A DNA stretch of 64,000 nt, taken from positions 88,146,756-88,210,755 of the forward strand of contig CM060731.1 in NCBI GenBank assembly GCA_030704615.1, written 5' to 3'. Below are positions 47,530 through 59,428 of this stretch, in pieces. The notes under the pieces were generated by a model. It made no database searches, had not been told where the DNA came from, and worked only from the letters and a program-made list of their open reading frames with translations. This stretch comes from Takakia lepidozioides (taxonomy: Eukaryota; Streptophyta; Takakiopsida; Takakiales; Takakiaceae). The number at the start of each line of letters is the position of its first letter. Position 1 is the stretch's first letter. The translations under genes were made by a program, and so were the position numbers.

Positions 47530-48319
47530 TCGCTGTAGTGTGGCGCCCCGCGCTGGGACGCCCAACGATGCAATGCCAGGGGGTCGCAATGGCGTCGCCA
47601 CAGGGGGTTGCAACAGTGTGTTAGCTTAGGTCATCACGAGGACGTCGCTTGGGGCGCCTGGCGTTGGGGCTGCAACAATGGCGATGACGTTGGGACTAGG
47701 CACTAAGGCTGTGGAGGTTGCACCTCCCCAATGTCACAAGAGGGACCCCCTTAGAAGAAACTTGAAGGAATCTTGGTCTATATATATATATTTAGATTGT
47801 ATTTGCGATATATAAATGTATCGTAGGTGCGTTGGTTAGTCTGTAGTGTCTTAGAAATGTTATAACGTGGAGGTCCTAGGTTCAAGTATGCATTGCCTAA
47901 CATATGTAAAACAATGAACATATCGCCATTGGACATAACTGGAGTCAATGGTCAACGCCGGAGTCAATGGTCAACAAATTTTTGAAATTCAAAATTCAAA
48001 TTCAAAATTTCCCACCTAAATTCAAATCTACCCCCCTATACTGCGACGTCTGGGCATCACACTTTGCGACCCCCGGACGTCGCTAACTCGGCGTTGCAGA
48101 GTAGGATTTTTTATTTATTTTATTTTATTTTATTTTATTTTTTGCGTCGCCCGGGCGTCGCAAGTCGCGCTGGCGTCGCATGTTGCTCTGGCGTGGCGCT
48201 GCGACCCCCATTCGTCGCATTTATGCGAAGTTAAAATAGTGATCCCCTGGGGACGGTCCTGCCACGCCCAGACGTCGCAAAATGGGCCTCCCCCCCCCCC
48301 CCCCTTTTTCCCTCTAGTG
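47530..48319. mobile_element. CACTA-like right end (second) with GCGACG repeats
   Basis: GCGACG-type repeats occur at 47550-47600 and 48040-48290. The right edge at 48319 reads CACTAGAGGGAAAAAGG on the minus strand, close to the edge at 29061. Between the two repeat clusters (47650-48030) is A/T-rich DNA with a SINE-like piece and no gene. The left border is not certain; a CTGTAGTG near 47531-47538 is one candidate. Confidence 0.4.
47825..47900 (+). repeat. tRNA-related SINE-like fragment
   Basis: GTTGGTTAGTCTG resembles a pol III A box and, about 45 bp later, GGTTCAAGT resembles a B box (GGTTCRANNCC). The spacing fits tRNA-derived SINEs. There is no full tRNA cloverleaf and no clear poly-A tail, so it is at best a fragment. 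Confidence 0.3.
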
Positions 48320-48495
48320 TTGGCCAAACACCCAAGAAATGACTATGTGCGAGTGGAATCCGGGGGGCTGCTATTTCATGAGCCATGAGCCATGAGCGGC
48401 ATGAGCCATGAGCAGACTCGTAACTGCCGAAAAAATCATGAGCAGTAATTTTTTTCAGAAATGATTGTCCACAGGAATAGGGTACTTATCCGTGG

Positions 48496-50540
48496 TCATA
48501 GGATCCGCGAAAGCAATTGCGGCACCTTATTTCCACCGGGTACGTACAGTCCGATGAGAAAAGCGGCGCATGGTTTCCATGGTACAGATGGAAACTGAAA
48601 ACGGCTCCATTCATAGAGCCGCCAATCTTCATCCGTGCAAGTCCCTGTAAGGGGGGAAATCAAATATCTTGTGGAGTGTAAGCAATGAAGGGCAGCGTCT
48701 GCAAACTCATTCTCATCTCCATACACAGTCTCCTGAGTGCTGAAATACTGTTCCTGCAGCATCGTCCGCGATCCCTTTGCAAGGATGCCGTGCCGCTGAA
48801 ATCCAATGGACCCCATTCATAAGCAGAATTTGGCACCGCATTCCAATCCACGGTTACAAATGCCAACCGGTTTCTGTTTGGCAGTACGGTAATTATCTGG
48901 TTTCCCTTGGAGCGAAGGCCCATTGAGTTGATGCAAGTCCACATCTTCTTCAGAACTGGGACACCACTCTTACGGGTCCACTTGGCAATTCCCGCCTCTG
49001 TGTTTTTGCCTTTGCTGGCAAGGACCACCACACAATCTTTGTCATCCAATACCATGCGGGCTAGCCCGAACCCTTTCTTCCAAAAGTCCTCAGAAATACT
49101 TGCTCCAAGAGGGCACAATATCCAGTCCTTCCAGAGGCTCTCCATCTGGAATATCCAAAGATGATCAAATCACATGACCAGTCGGTCCGTTTTCCACGCC
49201 TCATGCAATTCTTCCCTTCACTTGTCATTACAAAGAAATCCATCATGGCTACAAATCCTGGAGTGTCTACAGGCTCTTCTGCAGTCGCCTTCCTTAGATC
49301 TTTGGCTTTCAGGCCTTCCATTTGCTTGATGTGTGCTAACTTGGCGGCCGGCCGACCATCCAATGCCCTCAAAAAACTCTCATTCGCACACTGAATCATT
49401 GTTTTTGGCTCCAACTTCGGCCTGCCCTTCATTTCCACTAGCTCGCACGGGTGCCCCCCCCGGGAGGTTGAAGAGTGTCTTCTTTGCTGAGCCAGTTTTC
49501 ACAGCTTTCATAGTAAGAGGGGTTAGAGGGGATTTTGGCTGGCAACCGAACACCACATCATCCTTCAGCATTTTTTTGAATTCCGTGTTGCGAGTGTGGC
49601 AGTGGGGACCCTAGGCTGCTAACTCTTCTGCTATCGGGCATGCGATCCACCTTCCTCATTCTCAATGTAAACATAGAAGGCGGCAGACCCCACCCAATAG
49701 CCTTCTTGGAATGCGAACTTCATCTTATCCACATCCCTTGCAAGAGCAAGCCTCACTATCAGGAGGGAGACCATTCGACAGAGTGGAATTTGCAGTGTGC
49801 AAGGGAAGACCTTGGTCCTAAGAACTCTGCCAATGCTGCTGTGAGTCTCCTCCAACATTTGATTCTCTGCACTCTGAAAATCCTCCTGAGACATTTTTGG
49901 GGGTGGGGGAAGGGGATGTTCAGATGGACCACCCAGAGCCGTGCCTATATTCTTGGGAATGTAGCCGGGCAGATAATGTGGGAGAATGTAGTCGTCCATA
50001 CCTCCCCTATTGTCACGAAAGTCCTATTCCACGTAGGAGAAGTCGAGCTCCCCATGTTAAGAAACAACACCTTCATCCGCTGAAAGATCGACCAGGACAT
50101 GAGTGCTAGAGATCTTCGTCGGACCACCCAGAGCCGTGCCTATATTCTTGGGAATGTAGCCGGGCAGATAATGTGGGAGAATGTAGTCGTCCATACCTCC
50201 CCTATTGTCACGAAAGTCCTATTCCACGTAGGAGAAGTCGAGCTCCCCATGTTAAGAAACAACACCTTCATCCGCTGAAAGATCGACCAAGACATGAGTG
50301 CTAGAGATCTTCGTCGGAGCAACTGCCTGAGCTTCTGCAGAGTTGCCCCCGGTTTCCTTCTGAAACTCTTGCAAGAACTGAGCTTCAACTCGTGGAGGGG
50401 TTTTGCTGGAGACTGCTCTGCCCTTGCTTTCGCCCCCTTCTGCTTCTTACTCTTTGCAAGGGAAGGGGACTCCTCCGTTCTCGTCCGATTCTCCACCGCC
50501 CCCGTCTACTTCTTGCTCTTCGTAGGGGAAGGGGACTGAT
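48496..50540 (-). pseudogene. ParB-methyltransferase gene remnant (copy 3) with ORF3 scraps
   Basis: Minus-strand pieces in order: SPSPTKSKK and SLAKSKKQKGAK linker (50400-50540), VEAQFLQEFQKETGG (about 50350), the start of the ParB-like domain (49640-49960, IPLCRMVSLLIVRLALARDVDK … FYVYIENEEGG), a jump that deletes the GNHRL part, then KMLKDDVVFG, the Lys-rich methyltransferase lead-in (49061-49571) and DIPDGEPLEGL plus FGLARMVLDDKDCVVVLAS (48950-49150). After a palindrome-bearing segment (48830-48850) come ORF3 pieces: an antisense scrap near 48740-48800 and the sense WTDEDW scrap near 48600. It is diverged from copies 1 and 2. DIPDG is conserved although the frame is shifted by one base here. 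Confidence 0.65.
49926..50315. repeat. Tandem duplication, two 195-bp units
   Basis: 49926-50120 and 50121-50315 are almost identical (both start GGACCACCCAGAGCCGTGCC). The duplication lies within the linker part of the ParB-methyltransferase remnant. The near identity means it is recent or an assembly artefact. Confidence 0.85.
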
Positions 50541-50549
50541 CCGATGGGT

Positions 50550-53144
50550 AGCGTAACTACGATGTAAGCCCAGCCCCGTGAGCCTGGGAGCTGAGCTCAC
50601 GCTTCAGGGAAGTGTGAGCGGCACAAATGTGCTGGAGAAGCAGGCCCTATAGGCGAGGATTGCACGAAGAGTGCCTATTACCGTGGACAAACGTGCACAA
50701 AACAAAGGGGCCACCATGCACCATGTCTGCACAAAAAGAGGAATATGAACATATGGCAGATTTGAGCTCAAAATGATTGTCACACTTTATTTCAATTCAC
50801 AGATAAACACATGTTTGTGCCCCCCTGGTTCCGCGAATGAAATGTATGTGGTTGTCCTACATGCAAAGACTCCACACAATAAGCTGGAAACCAGCACAGG
50901 AAGTGGGCATGGCTCGTTTTTGTTCACATAGAATCTGGCGGAGCCCCACGGCAGGTGTCCCGCTGCAGAAGAGTGATGACCTCTCCATAGCCTAGTGTGG
51001 CTTGGTGAATGAATTGGTCTCTCTTACTGTCGCAGCACATAATTATAAGGTATATGTAATATTGATGCTTGCAGGGGACCTACTTCCCTGCCATGCCGAG
51101 AGCGCCCTCACGCATCGTTACAAAATCCGGACAGGTGCACGAAGGGAAATTCCCCACGGTAACCTGATATTCTTTGCCATGAAGAACTGAGCCAATAGAC
51201 AACACTGTGTAAATCCGTCCATACCCCGGGGGCGGGACTTCGGTGATACGTGTCACCCAAGCCTGCAAAATTCTAGCCGATTCCATCTTGTAGTCGTGAT
51301 CTGCACCCGAAGCGACACGGCGAACTGTTTTTCCATCTCTTTTTGTTGGGTGGGATTCGGCACCGGGTGGAGGCATTGCCAGATCATGTGGCACATTTGT
51401 GCCTAGAGTGCATGAGGGCACCACCCCAAACCATGCAAGGCGGAACCCTTCCTCCTCCAGCATGTTTATCTCGGTTGATGACAGCGACGTCCCAAGTTTC
51501 ACAGGCCAAATTGCGGGCGGAGGGGGCTTCATTATCACCGATGGATGAACTGTTCCCTTGACGCATTGTGCCATATTGTTTGGACAGAACCAGAACTTCC
51601 AGTCCTTTGACTCCCCACTATGATAAGGTCGGAACAACCCTGTGAATGTTGGAGCTGGAGTCCCCCTGAAGCCTTTGCATATTTTTGATTTGCATTTCTT
51701 GAAGAGGGGGTCCGAATTGCCATGCAAGCCACTCTAGATCCTGGTGGGGTGCGTTCTATATGCCACTCAGTGTTAATGCAATCAGATTCTTGCACCAAGG
51801 ACACCACCTCCTCCGATGGGATTCCTGCTGCTGTGCTTGCATGATTTGCACCTGCTCCACTGGAAGAGGATCCACCTGGGAAGGGGCGGGCACATGACTT
51901 AGTCTGCACCAGAGACACCTTAGGTACAGAGAAATTGACCCTGTCCAGGCGATAGGAATCTCCCTCCGACCCTGGAGGAGTGTTCAATTTCCTTTTGCAT
52001 GATCCAAATGTTTCCTCGCCTTCCAAATGGGGGACCCTGGATTGCAAATGGGAGCCTTCAGTGCACCTGTTCAGAGCTCTCGCCATCTTTGATGGGTCTC
52101 CGGACCTGCTCGTAGCCCTTAGCATCAACAAAGTCATATCAAGGCACTTGCCTCCGCCCCGTACCATCAGAAAATTGCGGTATCTGGTTTGTTGTATACC
52201 ATGTCATCGGCAGTGGCAACATACAAGTCAAGTCCTGCTTTGGTAGACTGCTGCATCCAGGCGTTGTGAACAGTCTCCGCCAAATTACAGGAAGGCATGT
52301 CGGCCAAGTCCTCCAAGGACATGTCCTGCAGAAGGCATTGAACGCAAATGTGAGGAACAAAAGGAAATGGAGAAGGTTCTGCAAGTGACAATCCAACAAG
52401 CCCAAAGGAATAGGCATGATGCAAAGTGAAATTTGTGTTTTTGGGATTGAAAAGGCATACCGTCATCACAAAAGCTCCCCACTGTCTGTACCTGAAGTGC
52501 CAGAAAACCAACCAGTCCTCCAACTCCTTCAGCTGGATCCCACTAGTAGCACCAAAGGAGAACCACCAAGCCCGGTTTGCTTGGTAAGTGCTCTCAGCTT
52601 CTCCCATTGAGGTGGCATTTTTGTACTCCAGGCAGAGCCTTCTGTGCTCCAACCAAAGGTCAGGTCGAATGCAACACTTTGTATGACGTGCCAGAGATTG
52701 ACTCCAATGGAAGAGGCATGTGCGCTCCCTATTGAACCGTGTCCGTCATGTTTCTTGTCCATGCCCTGCAGAAGCCCAGCTAGTCCACTGGAAGACGTGG
52801 GAGGGTGGAGCTCAAATGTCCCCGTCAAACTCTGTTGCTCCATATTGCACCCTCTGCACCCGAAGGGACTCCCAATCAACAAAATGCAGCTCGCTCTTGC
52901 ACCCAGGCACCCCTGCGAGGGCTTTCAATTTCGGAATTACACTCGTTATCTCCTGTAATTTGTCATCATCCAAGAATGGAGTGTGGACAGGCAAAGGAAT
53001 CTTAGAAACATCCTCCGAGGATGAGTCTGAAAGAGTCACAAATGTAGTGGATATGCTCACCTCGTGTTTCACATGAACTGTGCCTTTCTGATGCACGACC
53101 GATGCTGCAGTGCCAGGGGTAACTACTGATCCTGCCAACCAATG
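50550..53144 (-). mobile_element. Type B Mutator-like element (copy B2), internally deleted
   Basis: The left border near 50550 (AGCGTAACTACGATGTAAGC) matches the B1 border at 2796, followed by the same GTGAGCCTGGGAGCTGAGCTCACG-type inverted repeats. The border cuts the ParB-methyltransferase remnant, so B2 probably inserted there. On the right, homology to B1 ends near 53144, and the hairpin satellite starts directly inside what would be the N-terminal coding region. Confidence 0.6.
50924..53140 (-). pseudogene. Type B MULE transposase (copy B2), deleted
   Basis: The N-terminal portion (52812-53140) matches B1, then jumps from KKHDGH (about 52735) straight to RTCLFHWSQ-equivalent coding. 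The zinc module and both catalytic Asp regions are lost, about 1 kb. The rest (…WLVFWHFRYRQW; linker exon 51535-52330; 51080-51727) is open. The C-terminus has the SWIM finger CTCPDF … VPCKHQYYIYL at about 51050-51160, interrupted by a TAG at 51077-51079; the frame then runs to a TGA at 50924-50926. This copy shows the SWIM region that is truncated in B1, which confirms that type B also ends in a SWIM finger. Confidence 0.75.
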
Positions 53145-55830
53145 GTTTTGGCAACGCACACTATTTGTGCCCCCTTTTCTGGTTGTGTTTTGATGTGTAA
53201 ATGTGCCACAATAGGCCAGTTTGCCAAGTTCAAAACACCCATACTTGGAAGCACCAACAGTGTGCGGCAACGCACACTGTTTGGGCCCCCCTTTCCGATT
53301 GTTTTTTTACTTCAAAATAGGCCACAAAGGGCCAATATGCCATGCTCAAGATACCCCTAATTGGAAGCCCCAAACAGTGTGCTTCAAAGCACACTCTTTG
53401 AGGCCCCCTCTGTGCCTATTTTCTGATTTCAAAATGGGCCATGTTTGATGTCTAAATGTGCCACACAGGGCCAATGTGCCAAGTTCAAAACACCCATAGT
53501 TGGAAGCACCAAACCGCACACTATTTGGGCCCCCCCTTCCGGTTGTTTTCTGACTTCAAAATGGGCCACAAAAGGCCAGTATGCCAAGCTCAAAATACCC
53601 CAAATTGGAAGCACCAAACAGTGTGCGGCAACGCGCACTGTTTGGGCCCCCCTTTCTGGTTGTTTTTTGACATCAAAATGGGCCACAAATGGCCAGTATG
53701 CCATGCACAAAATACCCCTAATTGGAGGCCCCAAACAGTGTGCTTCAAAGCAAAATGTTTGTGGCCCCTCTGTGCCTGTTTTTTTATTTCAAAATGGGCC
53801 ATATTTGATGTCCAAATGTGCCACACAGGGCCAGTGTGCCAAGTTCAAAACACCCGAAGTTGGAAGCACCAAACAGTGTGCGGCAACGCATATTGTTTGG
53901 GCCCCACTTTCCAGTTCTTTTTTTACTTCAAAATGGGCCACAAAGGGCCGGTATGCCACGCTCAAAATACCCCTAATTGGAAGCCCCAAACAGTGTGCTT
54001 CAAAGCACACTGTTTCAGACCCCTCCGTGCCTATTTTTTTTATTTCAAAAGGGGCCATGTTTGATGTCTAAATGTGCCACACACGGCCAGTGTGCCAAGT
54101 TCAAAACACCCATAGTTGGAAGCACCAAACAAGGTGCGGCAACGCACACTTTTGGGGCCCCCCTTTCCAGTTGTTTTTCTACTTCAAAATGGGCCGAAAA
54201 AGGCCAGTATGCCCTGCTCAAAATACCCCTAGTTGGAAGCACCAAACAGTGTGCGGCAATGCACACTGTTTGGGCCCCCCCTTTGGGTTCTTTTTTTACT
54301 TCAAAATGGGCCACAAAGGGCCAGTATGCCATGCTCAAAATACCCCTAATTAGGGGCCCCAAACAGTGTGCTTCAAAGCACACTATTTGAGGCCCCCTCC
54401 ATGCCTGTTTTTTGATTTCAAAATGGGCCATGTTTGATGACTAAATGTGCAACATAGGGTCAGTGTGCCAAGTTCAAAACACCCGTAGTTGGAAGCACCA
54501 TACAGTGTACGGCAACGCACACTATTTGGGCCCCACTTTCCGGTTCTTTTTTTTCTATAAAATGGGCCACAATGGGCCGGTATGCCACGCTCAAAATACC
54601 CCTCATGGGAAGCCCCAAACAGTGTGCTTCAAAGCACACTGTTTGAGGCCCCCTCCGTGCCTATTTTTTGATTTCAAAATGGGCCATGTTTGATGTTTAA
54701 ATGTGCCACACAGGGCCAGTGTGCCAGGTTCAAAACACCCGTAGTTGGAAGCACCAAACAGTGTGCGGCAACGCACACTGTTTGGGCCCCACTTTCCGGT
54801 TCTTTTTTTACTTCAAAATGGGCCGCAAACGGCCGGTATGCCACGCTCAAAATACCCCTAATTGGAAGCCCCAAACAGTGTGCTTCAAAGCACACTGTTT
54901 GAGGCCCCCTCCGTGCCTATTTTTTGACTTCAAAATGGGCCATGTTTGATGTCTAAATGTGGCACACAGGGCCAGTGTGCCAAGTTCAAAACACCCATAG
55001 TTGGAAGCACCAAACAAGGCGCGACAACGCACACTATTTGGGCCCCCCTTTCCAGTTGTTTTTCTACTTCAAAATGGGCCACCAAAGGCCAGTATGCCCT
55101 GCTCAAAATACCGCTAATTGGAAGCACCAAACAGTGTGGGGCAACGCACACTGTTTGGGCCCCCCTTTCCGGTTCTTTTTTTATCTCAAAATGGGCCACA
55201 AAGGGCGAGTATGCATGCTTAAAATACCCCTTCTTGGAGGCCCCAAACAGTGTGCTTCAAAGCACACTGTTTGTGGCCCCTCTGAGCCTGTTTTCTGATT
55301 TCAAAATGGGCCATATTTTATGTCTAAATGTGCAACACAGGGCCAGTGTGCCAAATTCAAAACACCATAGTTGGAAGCACCAAACAGTGCGCGGCAACGC
55401 ACACCGTTTGCCCCCCCCCCTTCCGGTTCTTTTTTTACTTCAAAATGGGCCACAAAACGCCAGTATGCCATGCTCAAAATACCCCTAATTGGAGGCCCCA
55501 AACAGTGTGCTTCAAAGCACACTGTTTGAGGCGCCCTCCGTGCCTGTTTTTTGATTTCAAAATGGGCCATGTGTGATGTCTAAATGTGCCACACGGGGCA
55601 GTGTGCCAAGTTCAAAACACCCGTAGTTGGAAGCACCAAACAGTGTGCGGCAACGCACACTGTTTGGGCCCCCCTTCCCGGTTGTTTTTTGACTTCAAAA
55701 CGGGCCACAAAGGGCTAGTATGCCATTCTCAAAATACCCCTAATTGGAAGCCCCAAACAGTGTGCGGCAACGCACACTGTTTGGGCCCCCATTTCCGGTT
55801 GTTTTTTTTATTTCAAAATGGGCCACAAAG
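53145..55830. repeat. Tandem hairpin satellite (type B array 2)
   Basis: There are roughly 23 units of about 115-120 bp, homologous to the array at 6640-9563: hairpin arms AAACAGTGTGCG/CGCACACTGTTT, then GGGCCCCC, a T run, TTCAAAATGGGCCACAAAGG and CCAGTATGCC. Many units alternate with a second hairpin type whose loop is TTCAAA (CAGTGTGCTTCAAAGCACAC), giving an approximate two-unit higher-order repeat that array 1 lacks. It abuts the truncated B2 transposase and is broken at 55830 by a type A L end. Confidence 0.95.
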
Positions 55831-56667
55831 GAGGTTTACTATTTCATGAGCAGAAACCATGAGCCATGAGCCATGAGCCATGAGCCGCATGAGCCGCATG
55901 AGCGGTGAGCCGAAGTCTTAGACACGCGGATTTCATGAAGGGACTCCTCCAAATTTGGAAATGCGACAGATTAAACAATTATTAAAATAATAGTTTTATA
56001 TTTGACCTTGCCGTTTTTGGAAGTTAGAGATCGTGTAATGCGGCAAAGATATGTCGTCAGTAACAACTCCGCTCATGGTTTTTTAGATCCGCTCATGGAA
56101 ATGAGTGATCGTGCAACGAGAAATCCAGTATACCACGGCAAAAGGACGTCGCATACTGGCCTGTATAGAGTATTCCGCGGTTTTACATGCCTAAACATTG
56201 GAATGAAGCTGACCCTTTTGCCGCAACTGAACCAATAGAGTCTGCACAATTTTGTCATCTTCCAGTATTCGGCGGGAAAGTTTTGCGACTCAACTAAGAA
56301 ATGTGGTGCAACATTAGGGTTCGCATGTGCGAAATTTCTGGGCAGTTTGGTGTTGGTGAATGCCGCATCTACCAGTACCTACGATGTTACTTGGAAATGC
56401 GGCGCCGCATTTCCTTGCCGGGGGTCGAATGAGGAAAGCAAAGTTTGGGAGAGCAGAAAAACAGGAACCCTCCAACACACAAAAATACATGCACGTGGAA
56501 ACACGAGTGAATGATATAGTATTATCTTAGTTCGAGCAAAACAGGTTACTGGTAGGCAAGACATAAGTCGGACCTTTCTGTGGCCAGAGTCAGAGCTACT
56601 TGCAGTAGTACAGTTCTACTATCCGAAAAGGATGGGCGTACCATAGTGTTGGGACCGCAAGCCAAGG

Positions 56668-59093
56668 TCACTGGTCCCCTGGATCCATATTCAGAAGAGT
56701 GTGGACCTCTTGGGGGCTCAACCCTGGTGCATGTATGAAGTGATGAGTTGTGGAATTACACCGGAGTCTCTTTAGGTACACGTAGTACAGATGCTTGCAA
56801 GGGCAGTATGATGCCCCCTTGTTCGCCATGATCTGAAAGTCGGTGCAATTGCAGGTGGGTAATTCTGAAATGGTGATGGTGTACACCTCATTGCGAACAG
56901 CTGAGCCTGCCGTGGCCATCTGATACACACGCCCAAGCCTGGTGGGGGCACTTCTGTCGAGCTCTGGATTGTACAGTTCATCCGAAGTGCATTCCCCATC
57001 CTTGTCTCGTTCACTTTTGAGGGAGGTCGCCGCCTCTTCGGTTTCCCCCAACGGTGTGTAGGATGCTTAAAGCTGTCAGGTCCCATTATTCTTGCTCTCA
57101 TAGGGGTCGGTGGTGGAGGTTGTGGAAGCGGAAATGGTTGTTTAGGGACGTCAGTGCGCTACACCATCCGAAATCCTACGGCGGTAAGGGCGTCGGCCTC
57201 AACCTGACTCAGATCGCAGCCTAGTTCCACCGGCCACACCGGGGGAGCCTCTGGCATTGTTTGTATGCCGTACTTGGGCTTTCCATACACGCAAGTCATA
57301 ATGTCGTGCCTGCAGAACCAGAACTGGGTGGTTGTCGCCTCCGCAAACTTTGCATGGACAAATCTTCCTATAAAAGTAGGAGCAGGGACAGCACCATCTG
57401 GATTCCTCCTTATCATCTCTAAACAACGTTGCCATGTATCCACTCGAATTGCGGAACACCTGCCTCGAAACAATGGCTTTGTGCGAGCAATTCTCCACTG
57501 TGACGCAGACACAGTCGTCTCCACAATGGCTTGGCCATACTGCATAACAGCGGGCGAAATCTGGGGCAAGCGAGCGGTGGGAATTTCTCGCACGGAATCC
57601 CCGCTTGAAGGCGACGGCGATCTGGAATTGCGAGGGCTTCCACTGCTGGAAGACACATTGTGCGGCAACATGACGGGCCCTCGAGGTGCTATCCGAATGT
57701 TCCTGTCGGATCTCCAGGAATCCTCTTCGCACCCGGGTTCCTCTTCAATCCTCCGCCTCACAGGGCGAGTACAGACGTCCCCCTCTAGGTGCTCACCTCT
57801 GTGGTGCAGAGGCGTCCCTTTGATCTTCTCTCGCAGTGTTGTCGCCCATTTCAGTGGATTCTTCGACCTCGAAGCTATTCGCACCAACAATTCCTCCCTG
57901 TCCGGCCCAAAGCCCCATTGTTTCCCGCTCATGAAATGTCGAATACGTCCACACGAGAAGCTATGGAGGGTCTTGACGGTCCAGGTCGGGAATGATTATC
58001 GTTGCATATCTCTCTGTTGGCAGTGGCCGCCTGTCGGTTTCCGGACTCCTTTGTGGATGGTGTGGGCAGCGACTGATTCGGAAAGGGAATGGGCATTCCC
58101 ACAGCTCGGTACATGATGGTGTCTGATGGGGGTACGTGCCATTCGATTCCACAACCTCCGTCGTTACCTAGCACGACAATGGTCTCGTCAACCTGTCCAG
58201 GAACATCCTTCCTTTCTTCTTCCAAATAAACTGTGCCCGGTTTGAGCTTGAATTTGGAACAAAGGTAAGTTTCAGTCACTCTGCAAACTCCTCTCTTGTT
58301 TGGGATCCAGGCTCTCCCAAGTTGCGGAGGACAGCAAACTATATGTCGCGGCCCTTTGCCTTGAGGGCTGGGGGTCGGGACACATGAGGGGCTGCCCCTG
58401 TGGTGGGGGCATTGGCAGCGATAGGTATGGGGGGCTGAAGCACCCTTGAGTGCCCAAGGCACTGAAGGAGGCAGAGGCGCTCACTAGGTGGAGCCCCGCA
58501 CACCGGGTTGCGGTGGGGGTGGCTCCACAAGGGGTGGTGGTAGCTTAGCGGGACTTAGTGGGGGTGGCATAGGACTCACCATGGGGGCGGAGACCTCGTG
58601 GTGGGAGTCGTGGGGAGTCTTGGGACTCATCACGGTCCATAGGGGCCGTGGTGAGTGGGCCAAGACTCACCGCGACTCATCACCGGGAGTCGAGGGTTTC
58701 CGTGGTGGTTCGCCATAAAATGGCATGGCTGGTTATGAAACCCCCGCGGACAGCTACAGAAGTATATATAGGGAGTAGTAACCCCGAGAACGGTGCAAGC
58801 CCGATGGTGACCAATAACTAGTGAGTAAGCGAGCGAGCCGGAAAGCGACCAAAGAGTGGGGAGCTGTTCCGGACTGCCATCTACCAAAGGGAATTCCACT
58901 AGTCCCAAATAGGTGGAGGGTTTAGTGGGAAGCGAAGGGGGACCGTTATGTCCCGGTGAGCAGCCGAAGCTCCAAGTTGGCCCGGCGGCCAGGTTGGGAG
59001 TCAGGCGCGCGCATCAAAGCGAGTAACTATGATGTGAAGGGGAGCTTACCGAAGGGAGGTGCGCGACACTATAGCGTAGGAATTCGGAGCCAT
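56668..59093 (-). pseudogene. MULE transposase, internally deleted and LTR-interrupted (copy A4)
   Basis: The C-terminal part (56668-57931) has the SWIM finger CNCTDF…PCKHLYY, with a CAG-to-TAG stop near 57160, one missing base near 56940, and the linker exon up to KQWGFGPDREELL. At about 57931 it jumps over roughly 1.9 kb (zinc module and DDE core lost) to the N-terminal part (57929-58343). This keeps the best reading of the true N-terminus: YLCSKFKLKPGTVYLEEERK … VDETIVVLGNDGG. The first codons (ATG at 59091-59093) are separated from the rest by the solo LTR. Confidence 0.8.
58344..59068. mobile_element. Solo LTR (725 bp) with 5-bp duplication
   Basis: It begins TGTCGCG and ends CGCGACA (TG…CA with short inverted ends), with CTATA duplicated at 58339-58343 and 59069-59073. 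The uninterrupted site is seen in copy A2 (…AAACTATAGCG…, near 20175-20185). A TATATATA box lies near 58763. No internal retroelement sequence is present, so it is a solo LTR left by recombination. It lies in the first codons of transposase A4. Confidence 0.85.
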
Positions 59094-59428
59094 CAAAGAC
59101 CGCACGAAGTTGGTAAGTGCGAGGTTCAGTATAGCAACAGACCAAGGCTCACAGGCACCATGCGGAGTCCATCGACGATTGGAAGTCGCACATTGAAGTG
59201 GAAAGTATTGTTTCAAGCTACATGCATGAAGGTGGGAGGTGTGATTCCATAGCCAGTAAGTTAGACAATGATGGCCGAATCGGCGACGAAATAACATCTC
59301 CTGACAGTTTCTCCTGAGGGTGGATCCAGCAGTATTCTCGGTGTAGACAGGAACGTTTGCACTGACAAGTGCCAGTACTATTAGTTAAAACGATCAGACA
59401 ACCAAGTTGTGCTCATCAAGACTGGCCG

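Larger units (their letters stand above)
48363..50549 (-). mobile_element. Type A R-end fragment with ParB-methyltransferase remnant
   Basis: GGGGGCTGCTATTTCATGAG begins at 48363: the R end, here on the left because the fragment is inverted relative to the full elements. It is followed by CATGAGC repeats, ORF3 scraps and the ParB-methyltransferase gene on the minus strand. The gene is cut near 50540, where the type B element begins. The nine bases before the end are TGGAATCCG; no partner was found in the window. Confidence 0.7.
55831..59428 (-). mobile_element. Type A element, partial and internally deleted (copy A4)
   Basis: The L end at 55831 (GAGGTTTACTATTTCATGAG) is followed by CATGAGC repeats. 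The nine bases before it are GCCACAAAG, inside the hairpin satellite, so the element inserted into the array. Homology runs through the transposase and the sequence upstream of its start to about 59428 (ACTGGCCGC), where it jumps to an inverted transposase piece. No R end was found. A solo LTR (58344-59068) is nested inside. Confidence 0.75.

Noticed and set aside
47825-47900. A genuine tRNA gene
   Set aside because: Only A- and B-box-like motifs; no acceptor stem or cloverleaf could be drawn.
53145-55830. CRISPR-like appearance of regularly spaced palindromic repeats
   Set aside because: The spacers are themselves repeated, the unit is about 116 bp, the context is eukaryotic transposons, and no cas genes are present.
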